Notes under the pieces: generated by a model
What the model was told of the DNA's origin: nothing
Database searches by the model: none
What the model saw: the letters and a program-made list of their open reading frames with translations, nothing else
Program-made: the position numbers and the translations under genes
NCBI RefSeq assembly: GCF_001559775.1
Contig: NZ_LOHX01000073.1
Coordinates: 34,436 to 98,435 of the forward strand
Length of the DNA: 64,000 nt
Direction: 5' to 3'
Origin: Streptobacillus felis
Lineage (GTDB): Bacteria; Fusobacteriota; Fusobacteriia; Fusobacteriales; Leptotrichiaceae
Shown here: positions 55,939-63,898 of the stretch, in pieces
Layout: each line of letters starts with the position of its first letter
Position numbering within the stretch: the first letter of the stretch is position 1

Positions 55939-56188
55939 TACATTTCGTTATATAAACATTACACCATTTTTTAGAGTTGTGATATTAATATAACAACTAA
56001 ATCAAGATGTAAACCAAATTAAGTTAATGTGAATAACTTTTGAAAAAGTGAATAACTTATAATATGTATTTTTTGTAAGTACACCATTTTTATTTGTATT
56101 TTTAAAAAATAAATATAGTTTGTCACAGATTGTTATTGGACTTCGTGTATAAGTGTATAACTTATGAATTATAAAAAGTAAACTTATA
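55939..56188. other. Non-coding AT-rich region with four DnaA-box-like sites
   Basis: The longest gene-free stretch of the window. It holds four 9-mers close to TTATNCACA, all on the minus strand: TTATTCACA (56028-56036, exact consensus), TTATTCACT (56047-56055), TTATACACG (56144-56152) and TTATACACT (56152-56160). An 11 bp direct repeat acaccattttt occurs at 55961 and 56081. The flanks are extremely AT-rich. It might be a replication-origin or DnaA-titration type locus; dnaA and dnaN are not near, and genes on both sides run in the same direction. No ORF is credible here. Confidence 0.4.
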
Positions 56189-56217
56189 TTGAATTTATGG
56201 TCTTATTATTGTATAAT
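56189..56217 (+). promoter_or_regulatory. Promoter of coaBC
   Basis: TTGAAT (56189-56194), 17 bp, TATAAT (56212-56217). Confidence 0.72.
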
Positions 56218-56234
56218 TTATAAGAGGTGATAAA

Positions 56235-57419
56235 ATGATAAATATTACAATAGGTGTTACTTCCGGAATAGCTTGTTATAAAGCATTGGACGTTTGTTCT
56301 AAGCTTAAAAAATTAAATTTTAATATAACTGTTGTTATGAGCGAAAAAGCTTCGAAACTTATTTCACCATTATTATTTCAGTCGTTAACTCAAAATAAAG
56401 TATATATAGATATGTTTGATAATGATGAAATTAAAGTTTCTCACATAGAATTAGCCAAAAATTCTGATTTTGTTTTTATAATACCTGCAACATATAATTT
56501 AATAGGTAAAATAGCAAATGGTATTGCTGATGATTTTATGTCAACGTTTATATCTGCATGCAATCCTAAGAAAGTAACTTTCTTTCCTGCAATGAATACA
56601 AACATGTATTTAAACCCTATATTACAGGATAATTTAGAAAAACTTACAAAATATAATTATACAATAATTAAGCCTGTTTCTGGTTTGCTAGCATGCGGGG
56701 ATAATGGTATTGGAAAGTTACCTGATGTTGATGATATAGTAGATGAAATAACATTTATAATTAATAAAACATATAAATATGAGAATAAAAAGATTCTTAT
56801 AACTGCTGGTGGAACTATAGAAAATATAGACCCAGTAAGATATATTTCTAATAAATCTAGTGGTAAAATGGGTTATTCTATAGCAAAAATAGCTGCTCTT
56901 AATAGTGCGGAAGTAACGTTAATAAGCACAACTAAAACGCTTAAAGTACCAAAAGGTGTAAATAAAGTTATATATGTTAATAATGCTAATGAAATGTATG
57001 ATGCTGTTATGGATAATATCCAAGATATAGATTATATGTTTATGGTTGCTGCAGTATCTGATTTTAGAATAAAAAACTATTCAGAAAATAAAATAAAGAA
57101 AAATGATCTAAAAGATTTAAAATTAGATTTAGAATTAAACGTAGATATTCTGAAAAAAATTTCAGAAATTAAACCTAGAAATTTTAAATTAATAGGATTT
57201 GCAGCAGAAAGTCATGATTTTGTAGAAAATGCAACTAAGAAATTAGAAAGTAAAAATTTAGATTATATTATTTTAAATGATATTTCAAAATCAACAATAG
57301 GTTTTAATTCTTATAATAATAAAGTTGTTATTTTTAATAAAGATAAAAATATGATTGATATTAAGGAAAATAATAAAGAAATTGTTGCTAAAGATATTTT
57401 AGATAACATTATATTTTAA
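56235..57419 (+). CDS. coaBC: Bifunctional phosphopantothenoylcysteine decarboxylase/phosphopantothenate-cysteine ligase
   Basis: 394 aa coenzyme A synthesis enzyme. CoaC flavoprotein half (about 1-180): VTSGIACYKALDVCSKL, catalytic His in SHIELAKNSD, PAMNTNMY, and the Cys in SGLLACGDNGIGKLPD. CoaB half (about 185-394): ILITAGGTIENIDPVRYISNKSSGKMGYSIA (region 187-217) and DYMFMVAAVSDFR, with the lysine-rich KIKK loop and the IGFAAES motif. Ribosome site aagaggtga. Confidence 0.95.
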   Translation: MINITIGVTSGIACYKALDVCSKLKKLNFNITVVMSEKASKLISPLLFQSLTQNKVYIDMFDNDEIKVSHIELAKNSDFVFIIPATYNLIGKIANGIADDFMSTFISACNPKKVTFFPAMNTNMYLNPILQDNLEKLTKYNYTIIKPVSGLLACGDNGIGKLPDVDDIVDEITFIINKTYKYENKKILITAGGTIENIDPVRYISNKSSGKMGYSIAKIAALNSAEVTLISTTKTLKVPKGVNKVIYVNNANEMYDAVMDNIQDIDYMFMVAAVSDFRIKNYSENKIKKNDLKDLKLDLELNVDILKKISEIKPRNFKLIGFAAESHDFVENATKKLESKNLDYIILNDISKSTIGFNSYNNKVVIFNKDKNMIDIKENNKEIVAKDILDNIIF

Positions 57420-57461
57420 GTCCGATAATATATCTTATGTATAATAAGAAAGGAGGCGTAT

Positions 57462-58328
57462 ATGTCACTTGGTCAAACTAATTGTCCACTTATACTTCCA
57501 AATGTTCCTTTGCAGCCTCTTGAATTAATTGAAAAATCTATTCAAAAAAAATATAGAGAATTTTTATGGTCTCCTTTCATAAAAGCTTTGAAGGATTTTA
57601 ATTTAGTTTCTGAAAATGATAAAATTGCTGTAGCAATTTCAGGTGGTAAAGATTCTCTTTTACTTGCAAAATTATTCCAAGAGCTTAAAAGGGCTTCTAA
57701 AACAAATTTTGAGCTAAAGTTTATTGCTATGAATCCTGGTTTTAATCAAAGAAATTTAGATAACCTAAAGTTTAATCTTGAACATTTAGATATCCCCTGT
57801 GAAATATATGATGATAATATATTTGAAGTCGCCGGTAAAATAGCTAAAGATTATCCTTGTTATATGTGTGCAAAAATGCGCCGTGGTTCGTTATACTCAA
57901 AGGCTACTGAATTAGGATGCAATAAATTAGCGCTTGGACACCACTTAGACGATGTGGTTGAAACGACTCTAATGTCTATGTTTTATATGGGAAAATTTGA
58001 AACTATGCTCCCTAAATTAAAGTCCGATAATTTTGATATAGAACTTATAAGACCTCTATTTTATGTTGAAGAAAAAAATATTATTAAATTTGCAAAAAAC
58101 AATGGTATTCAAGCAATGAATTGTGGTTGTACAGTTGCTGCAGAAAAAACTTCAAGTAAAAGGCGTGAAACAAAGGAATTAATTGATCAATTATCTAAAT
58201 TAAATCCAAATATAAAGAAAAAAATACTCTCTTCTACTTTTAATGTTAATGTAGAGAAAATACTTGGATTTAAATATAAAAAAGACTATTTTTCATATTT
58301 AGATGATTATAATTTTACAATAAAATAA
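57462..58328 (+). CDS. ttcA: TtcA-like tRNA 2-thiocytidine synthetase (PP-loop, iron-sulfur)
   Basis: 288 aa. PP-loop VAISGGKDSLLLAKL (about 58-72), CYMCAKMRRGSLY with the CxxC cluster ligands (about 132-144), LGHHLDDVVETTLM, and a C-terminal Cys region MNCGCTVAAEKTSSKRR. This is the TtcA/TtuA adenylation-thiolation fold. TtcA thiolates C32 of tRNA. An unusual N-terminal extension (about 35 residues) contains a further Cys. SD aaaggagg. A TATAAT at 57440-57445 is a possible -10 without a good -35. Confidence 0.82.
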   Translation: MSLGQTNCPLILPNVPLQPLELIEKSIQKKYREFLWSPFIKALKDFNLVSENDKIAVAISGGKDSLLLAKLFQELKRASKTNFELKFIAMNPGFNQRNLDNLKFNLEHLDIPCEIYDDNIFEVAGKIAKDYPCYMCAKMRRGSLYSKATELGCNKLALGHHLDDVVETTLMSMFYMGKFETMLPKLKSDNFDIELIRPLFYVEEKNIIKFAKNNGIQAMNCGCTVAAEKTSSKRRETKELIDQLSKLNPNIKKKILSSTFNVNVEKILGFKYKKDYFSYLDDYNFTIK

Positions 58329-58330
58329 AT

Positions 58331-58359
58331 TTGGATTTAACCTACTATCATGGTATAAT
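58331..58359 (+). promoter_or_regulatory. Promoter of the deoxynucleoside kinase gene
   Basis: TATAAT (58354-58359) with an extended TGG ahead; weak -35 TTGGAT (58331-58336) at 17 bp. Confidence 0.55.
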
Positions 58360-58446
58360 CTATTGAAAAACATTTTAGGAGTACAAATAATGCAATTTGA
58401 ATATTACAAAGAATATTTTAATAAAATAAAAGTTAAGGAGTGTGTA

Positions 58447-59067
58447 ATGAAAGGAATAATCTGTGTTGACGGAGTTGTTGGTGTTGGTAAATCTTCTTTA
58501 GGTAAAATATTAGCTGAAAAATATAATTCTATATTATATGAGGAACCTGTTGTTGATAATCCTATTCTAGATAAATATTATTATGATAGAAAAAGATGGG
58601 CTTTCCCGTTACAAATTTTCTTTTTAAATAAAAGATTTCAAATGATAAAAAATGCATCACAATTAGGTAAATGTGTTATGGATAGATCTATTTATGGAGA
58701 TGTTATTTTTTCAAAAATGCTTGTTGAAGATGGGGATATGACTCAAGAAGAATTTGAGTTATACGAAGAATTACTTTTTAATATGTTAGAACATGTTGAA
58801 AAACCTGCTTTAATGATTTATTTAGAAACTTCTGTTGACTCTGCTCTTTCAAAAATTAAAAAAAGAGGTAGAGATTACGAACAAATTGTTCCAAGAGATT
58901 ATTGGGAAAGTTTAGATAGACATTATAGAGAATATTTTAAGAATTATAACATTTCTGAAATTATTACTATTAATGTTGATGAAATTGACTTTGTAAACAA
59001 TGAAAAAGATAGAGAATATATTTTAAATCTAATAGATAAAAAATTATCAAAACTTCAAATAAAATAA
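58447..59067 (+). CDS. Deoxynucleoside kinase (dAK/dGK type)
   Basis: 206 aa salvage kinase. MKGIICVDGVVGVGKSSLGKILA contains the P-loop (about 9-17). ERS/DRS-type motif MDRSIYGD (about 78-85), MIYLETSVDSALSKIKKRGRDYEQ holds the lid arginines (about 118-141). ATG at 58447 has aaggag 8 nt upstream and gives the usual family N-terminus. A second in-frame ATG at 58390, with its own aggag, would add 19 residues (MQFEYYKEYFNKIKVKECV). Confidence 0.9.
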   Translation: MKGIICVDGVVGVGKSSLGKILAEKYNSILYEEPVVDNPILDKYYYDRKRWAFPLQIFFLNKRFQMIKNASQLGKCVMDRSIYGDVIFSKMLVEDGDMTQEEFELYEELLFNMLEHVEKPALMIYLETSVDSALSKIKKRGRDYEQIVPRDYWESLDRHYREYFKNYNISEIITINVDEIDFVNNEKDREYILNLIDKKLSKLQIK

Positions 59068-59093
59068 GCTATTCTAACGAATAGCCTATTTTT
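59068..59093. terminator. Bidirectional terminator between the kinase and M42 peptidase genes
   Basis: 7 bp perfect stem (59068-59074 with 59079-59085) with A-rich left and T-rich right flanks, between converging genes. Confidence 0.75.
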
Positions 59094-60123
59094 ATAATAT
59101 ATTACTTTTTAAATATACATCTACTAATTTTTCAGTTGCATTTATTGAGTCTACATTACTTCTTTCATATGAATGTGAAGATTCAACTCCAGCACCAATT
59201 AATGCATGCTTAATATCAAAACCAGCCCTAATAGCTGCTGATGCATCACTACCATAATAAGGATATATATCAAGTTTATATGGTATATTATTTTTCTTTG
59301 ATAGTTCAACTAAGTGATTACGTAATTCGTAATGATAAGGACCAGATGCATCCTTAACACAAATAGAAACTGTATATTCATCTGTTTGTTGATCATCACC
59401 CATAGCTCCCATATCTATAGCAAGATACTCTACTACTTTTTCCGGTATATTAGAATTTGCTCCATAACCTATTTCTTCGTTATTACTAAAATAAAAATGT
59501 GTAGTTTGTGGTAATAAAACGTTGTTATTTTTATATTCTTTTAATAGATTTAACATTATTGCAGCACTTATTTTATCATCTAGATGTCTACTTTTTATAA
59601 ATCCATTATCTAATATTACAGTTCTAGGATCAAACGAAATAAAATCTCCCACTTCTATTCCAAGTTCTCTTGTTTCTTTTTCATTATTAACTTTTTCATC
59701 TATTCTAACTTCAATATTTTGCTGATTTCTTTCAATTGTTCCTGAATTTCTATATACATGTACACTAGTTTGATGTAATAAAATAGTTCCCTCTATTACT
59801 TTATTGTTTTTAGTTACATGTATTTTACAATTTTCACCCTCTATTGAATTATATGTAAAACCACCAATTAGATCTATTTTTAAACGACCGCTTGGTTTAA
59901 TTGCTCTAACCATTGCACCTAAAGTGTCTAAATGTGCTGTAATAATACGATGCTTATCGTCATCTTTACCATTTAATGTAACTAATACTGCACCCTTATT
60001 TGTATATGCTGGTTTATATCCTAGTTTTTTTACTTCATCAAATATATATTTCATTATTTCTTTTGTATATCCTGTTGGTGAAGGGATATTAGTTAATTTA
60101 ACTAAATAATCTAATGTATTCAT
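59092..60123 (-). CDS. M42-family metallo-aminopeptidase
   Basis: 343 aa. Co-catalytic metal site: His-x-Asp in ITAHLDTLGAM (about 62-72), Asp in SRHLDDK (about 178-184), Glu pair in SNNEEIGYGAN (about 211-221), Asp in AIDMGAMG, His near the C-terminus in ESSHSYERS. These tetrahedral (TET) peptidases trim peptides in the cytoplasm; some were named endoglucanase CelM or glutamyl aminopeptidase. Last gene of the minus-strand operon. Confidence 0.9.
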   Translation of the reverse strand: MNTLDYLVKLTNIPSPTGYTKEIMKYIFDEVKKLGYKPAYTNKGAVLVTLNGKDDDKHRIITAHLDTLGAMVRAIKPSGRLKIDLIGGFTYNSIEGENCKIHVTKNNKVIEGTILLHQTSVHVYRNSGTIERNQQNIEVRIDEKVNNEKETRELGIEVGDFISFDPRTVILDNGFIKSRHLDDKISAAIMLNLLKEYKNNNVLLPQTTHFYFSNNEEIGYGANSNIPEKVVEYLAIDMGAMGDDQQTDEYTVSICVKDASGPYHYELRNHLVELSKKNNIPYKLDIYPYYGSDASAAIRAGFDIKHALIGAGVESSHSYERSNVDSINATEKLVDVYLKSNIL

Positions 60124-60131
60124 TATTTCTC

Positions 60132-60635
60132 CTATTTATTTTTATCTAAAGCTTTATTAAATTCTGCTATAACATGAGCATTTTCTTTTAAAAATTCTTC
60201 ATTGTTTTCAACGATTTCTAATTTTTCCATTATATCTCCAGTTACAAGTTTTTTAACAACTTCTAAGTCTTCTTCTGAAACAACTTCTCCAAAAATTGTA
60301 TGGTTATTATTTAACCACTCTGTAACCACTGTTGTTATGAAAAATTGAGAACCATTAGTATTTGGACCTGCATTAGCCATTGCTAAATAACCTGGTTTAT
60401 CAAATACATATCCATTATATACTTCATCTCCAAATGCATACCCAGGTCCACCCATTCCTGTTCCCGTTGGATCTCCTCCTTGAGCCATAAAATCTTCTAT
60501 TACTCTATGAAATTTTAATCCATCATAGTAACCTCTGTTGATTAAATTTACAAAATTAACCACAGTTACTGGTGCCGCTTCTTCAAATAAATTTAAATTT
60601 ATTATTCCTTTATTAGTTGTTATTTTAATTTTCAT
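60132..60635 (-). CDS. Cytoplasmic cyclophilin-type peptidyl-prolyl isomerase
   Basis: 167 aa without signal peptide. MKIKITTNKGIINLNLFEEAAPVTVVNFV (region 1-29), KFHRVIEDFMAQGGDPTGTG (catalytic Arg and Gln), GYLAMANAGPNTNGSQFFIT, WLNNNHTIFGEV. Complete domain, unlike the lipoprotein version at 30587-31261, so the cell has one isomerase on each side of the membrane. Eight bases separate it from the M42 gene. Confidence 0.94.
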   Translation of the reverse strand: MKIKITTNKGIINLNLFEEAAPVTVVNFVNLINRGYYDGLKFHRVIEDFMAQGGDPTGTGMGGPGYAFGDEVYNGYVFDKPGYLAMANAGPNTNGSQFFITTVVTEWLNNNHTIFGEVVSEEDLEVVKKLVTGDIMEKLEIVENNEEFLKENAHVIAEFNKALDKNK

Positions 60636-60652
60636 TTTTACCTCTCTTTTCC

Positions 60653-61324
60653 TTATTTATATTTTAATTTTAATTCTGCCTCTTTATAATTAGGCATATA
60701 TTTCTCTACATGTCTATAAAAATTAACACTATGATTTGGATGTTTTAAATGCGCTAATTCATGTATTATTACATAATCTATTTCAAATAAACTTCTTTTA
60801 ATTAAATTAGTGTTTAACGCTATTATGCCTTTATTTGGTACACAATATCCCCATTTACCTTTTATAGTTTTAACAATCAATCTTTCAATTTTTTCATTCA
60901 TTATTAATAGATAATTTTCTATTCTTTGTTTAAATAATTTTTCAGCTTCTTTATAATAAAAAATTTCCATTAATTTCTTTTTATAATTAAATTCATTATT
61001 TTTTGTATTAATTATTATTTTATCTTCTTCCCTATTTACATTATCGTAATTACTCTCAATAATATGTATTTTATAAAATTTTCCTAAAAGTTTCACAGTT
61101 GTCCCTGTTTCAAAAGTCTCATCAACACTATTTTTCTTATATTTCTTTATTTTATTAATATTACTATCTATCCAATCTTTTTTAGATAAAATAAATTGTT
61201 CTATATAATATCTATCAATATGTAATGGTGCAGATATGTATATACTTAAATCACTTCTTATTCTTAGATTAATATTCTTAACTTTTTTTCTTTCAACTTC
61301 ATATCCTAAAATATTCTCAACCAA
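60653..61324 (-). CDS. YgjP-type (DUF45) zinc metallopeptidase, TTG start
   Basis: 223 aa. Family layout: N-terminal beta-rich domain (VERKKVKNINLRI), the SKKDWI motif, then KGKWGYCVPNKGIIALNTNLI and the zinc site YVIIHELAHLKHPNHSVNFY, with the HELAH His pair. The usual 'SRWGSC' before the zinc site reads GKWGYC. No ATG starts this frame. TTG at 61324 lies 9 nt after ggagg. Another TTG at 61351 has no ribosome site and would overlap the upstream gene by 35 bp. Function of the family is unclear; some members stand with type I restriction genes. Confidence 0.8.
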   Translation of the reverse strand: MVENILGYEVERKKVKNINLRIRSDLSIYISAPLHIDRYYIEQFILSKKDWIDSNINKIKKYKKNSVDETFETGTTVKLLGKFYKIHIIESNYDNVNREEDKIIINTKNNEFNYKKKLMEIFYYKEAEKLFKQRIENYLLIMNEKIERLIVKTIKGKWGYCVPNKGIIALNTNLIKRSLFEIDYVIIHELAHLKHPNHSVNFYRHVEKYMPNYKEAELKLKYK

Positions 61325-61748
61325 TATTAATGTCCTCCATCTCTTTTTCAAGAGTTAATCTTATTGGATCTAAAACAAAAACTGTTTTATCTAGTAATTT
61401 ATAATACAAATTTTCGTCCAAAACTTTTATAGCTTTTACTATTTTTAATACATTATCTTTTTTATTAATAAAAATTTTTTTATCTAAAAAGACTAATACC
61501 ATTTTAAATTTTTGAATTTTAACACCATCATAATTTGAGTTAAATGAAAGTGAACGAATTAATAAATCTTTTATATTAAATAAATCTATATAAATATTTT
61601 TTATACCAAATAAATCTCTTTTTACTATTACCAATTCATTATCTATTCCCATAACTTTTTCAAACTTATCATTATAGTTTTCTATTATTTTTCTTGAACC
61701 TTTAATAACTAAACTAGTTAATAAAAATATTATTATAAACCTTACCAT
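61317..61748 (-). CDS. Membrane-anchored protein of unknown function (143 aa)
   Basis: One N-terminal hydrophobic segment (about 3-16; MVRFIIIFLLTSLVI), then a basic soluble part with alternating beta/helix character (about 35-143) and no Cys. I do not recognise the family. It lies between mgtE (8 bp gap) and the YgjP-type peptidase and shares their transcript. Confidence 0.6.
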   Translation of the reverse strand: MVRFIIIFLLTSLVIKGSRKIIENYNDKFEKVMGIDNELVIVKRDLFGIKNIYIDLFNIKDLLIRSLSFNSNYDGVKIQKFKMVLVFLDKKIFINKKDNVLKIVKAIKVLDENLYYKLLDKTVFVLDPIRLTLEKEMEDINIG

Positions 61749-61756
61749 TAATACTC

Positions 61757-63211
61757 CTAAACCAATTTATCTAAAAATACTGTTGCTAGACCTAAGAATA
61801 AGAAAAATCCACATATATCAGTAATAGTTGTTAATACTACTGCTGAGGCCATTGCCGGGTCAATTTTAAGTAGTTTTAGACCAACTGGTATAAGATAACC
61901 TACTAGAGAAGCTATAACACAGTTTCCTATCATAGCCAGGAAAATAACAAAACTTAAATAAAAACTCTTATAAAAGAAATAGATTGCAATACCGCATATT
62001 ATTCCTAAAATAATACCGTTTATAAATCCTAATGCTATATATTTAAGAGATATATTCCAACTATCATCACTATCGCTTTCATCTAAGGCAATTGATCTAA
62101 TTGTAACAGCTAAACTTTGAGTTCCTGCATTACCACCCATACCCGAAACTATAGGCATAGAAACTGCAAGAGCAACTACAGCATCTATTGTATTTGAAAA
62201 TAAACCTACTGTAAATGATGCAAGGAAAGTTGTTATTAAATTTATTGCAAGCCACGGTAATCTTTTTGATACACTTTCTTTTAAAGTTGTTTCTAGTGTT
62301 TCATCATCTCCAGCCCCGTGCATTTTCAAGATATCTTCTGTATTTTCTTCATTAATTACATCAATAACGTCATCTATTGTTATTATCCCTAGCATATTAC
62401 CTTTTCTATTTACAACAGGTACAACTTTTAATCCATATCTAGAAACTATTTGTGCTACTTTTTCCTGATCATAATATGGATCAACATAAATTATATTTTC
62501 ATCTGTAATCTCCTCAAGTAAAGTATCATCTGAAGCAGTTAAGATATCCCTTAAATCCGCTTCACCAAAAAGTCTTGATTCTTCATCTAAAACAAATATT
62601 GTTTCTATGTATTCTGTTTTAGGTCCTATAATTTTAATTTTTTCCATTATATCTTTAATCTTAAGATTTTTTTTGAAAGCTATATATTGAGTGGTCATTA
62701 TCCCACCGGCTGTATCGTCTGCATATCCTAAAAGTAATCTAATTTTATTAGCATCAGATCTCTTCATGTTATCAAGTATTTCTTTACTCTTTCTAAGTTC
62801 AAGAGAACCCAAAATATCTGCAACATCATCTGGTGGTAAATATGATAAAATATCTATTGTTTCATCTAAATCTAATAAATTTAAAATACGTACTTGTAAT
62901 TTTTCATCAGCTTCTTCAAATATTTCTATTTTAACTTCTTCACTAAATAAGTTAAATACTCTTAATAATTCATTATCATCTTCTATTTCATAAAATGAAT
63001 CTGCTATATCTACAGTATGATGTTCCTCAACAAATTCTTCTACTTCTTCTTCAGATTCTAAATTTTGTAAATCCTCTGCTATTTCTTCTGTATCTATATC
63101 TTCTTCAAAATATTCTTCCTCATCTTCATGTTCTAATCTACTTTTAATTTCTTGTTTAAGAGTTTCTATTTCTTCTTGTGTTAATTTTTCTATATCTAAA
63201 TTATTTTTCAT
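61757..63211 (-). CDS. mgtE: Magnesium transporter MgtE
   Basis: 484 aa Mg2+ channel. Acidic N-terminal extension (about 1-50), MgtE N domain (about 60-165, with PPDDVADILGSL), two CBS domains (about 170-295; ETIFVLDEESRL and VPVVNRKGNMLGIITIDDVIDVI), the plug helix, and five membrane segments (about 315-480) with the pore motif MPIVSGMGGNAGTQSLAV. It overlaps the Nudix gene by 11 bp. No M-box riboswitch is seen upstream. Confidence 0.95.
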   Translation of the reverse strand: MKNNLDIEKLTQEEIETLKQEIKSRLEHEDEEEYFEEDIDTEEIAEDLQNLESEEEVEEFVEEHHTVDIADSFYEIEDDNELLRVFNLFSEEVKIEIFEEADEKLQVRILNLLDLDETIDILSYLPPDDVADILGSLELRKSKEILDNMKRSDANKIRLLLGYADDTAGGIMTTQYIAFKKNLKIKDIMEKIKIIGPKTEYIETIFVLDEESRLFGEADLRDILTASDDTLLEEITDENIIYVDPYYDQEKVAQIVSRYGLKVVPVVNRKGNMLGIITIDDVIDVINEENTEDILKMHGAGDDETLETTLKESVSKRLPWLAINLITTFLASFTVGLFSNTIDAVVALAVSMPIVSGMGGNAGTQSLAVTIRSIALDESDSDDSWNISLKYIALGFINGIILGIICGIAIYFFYKSFYLSFVIFLAMIGNCVIASLVGYLIPVGLKLLKIDPAMASAVVLTTITDICGFFLFLGLATVFLDKLV

Positions 63212-63737
63212 TTTTCACCCTCATTTCTTCTAATATAGGTAAAAAATATTTTATAGAAAGAAGAGTTTTCATATCTATTAAATAGTTTTCTATTTCATCA
63301 ATATTTATCCAATGTGATTTAATATCCTCTGCCTCATCAAAGTCAGTTTCTCCTGGTATAATATCATTGGATTTTAGTCTTGCAGCATAAAAATATATAT
63401 ATTGTGTCATATATGGATCTACAAGCATAGGATTTTTCATAGAAACAAAATCTACTACATCTTCAGGACTATAACCTGTTTCTTCTTTTAATTCTCTATT
63501 TACAGCTACAAAAGGAGATTCACCTGGATCTATAATACCAGCAACATTTTCAAAAATAGCCTTATCTACACCTGGTCTATACTGTTCTACTAATAAAACT
63601 TTATCTAAATTCTCATCAAAAACAGTTAAACAAACAGCATCATCTTTAATTATATATTCCAGCGGAACTTTGGTTGTAGGATGATACTTTATAGCTCCCT
63701 TTAAAAATTTAAAACCATCTTTTATTGGCATTTCCAT
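63201..63737 (-). CDS. Nudix hydrolase, ADP-ribose pyrophosphatase-like
   Basis: 178 aa. The Nudix box GIIDPGESPFVAVNRELKEETGY (residues about 90-112) fits Gx5Ex7REUxEExGU. The upstream VEQYRPGV and downstream MLVDPYMTQYIYFYAA match ADP-ribose/NudF-type enzymes. ATG at 63737 follows agaggtg; the GTG at 63746 is part of that site. First gene of the minus-strand operon. Confidence 0.88.
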   Translation of the reverse strand: MEMPIKDGFKFLKGAIKYHPTTKVPLEYIIKDDAVCLTVFDENLDKVLLVEQYRPGVDKAIFENVAGIIDPGESPFVAVNRELKEETGYSPEDVVDFVSMKNPMLVDPYMTQYIYFYAARLKSNDIIPGETDFDEAEDIKSHWINIDEIENYLIDMKTLLSIKYFLPILEEMRVKNEK

Positions 63738-63771
63738 TTTAATCACCTCTTTTTCCTAAATTTACATAAAT

Positions 63772-63801
63772 ATTATACTATAATTAATTAAATAAAAGCA
63801 A
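63772..63801 (-). promoter_or_regulatory. Promoter of the Nudix-mgtE operon
   Basis: Minus-strand TATAAT (63777-63772) with TTGCTT (63801-63796) at 18 bp. Confidence 0.5.
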
Positions 63802-63862
63802 CCTTTTTAAATTGTAAGTAGAAATTAGAAATGTCCAAAATTAAATAATAAAAATTTTATAG

Positions 63863-63898
63863 TGCAGTATAATTGAATTTATGCTGCATTTTTATTTT
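63863..63898. terminator. Hairpin at the end of the transposase gene
   Basis: 10 bp stem (63863-63872 with 63879-63888; one T-G wobble pair) overlapping the transposase stop codon and followed on + by a T-rich tract. It could insulate the mobile element from outside transcription. Confidence 0.55.
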
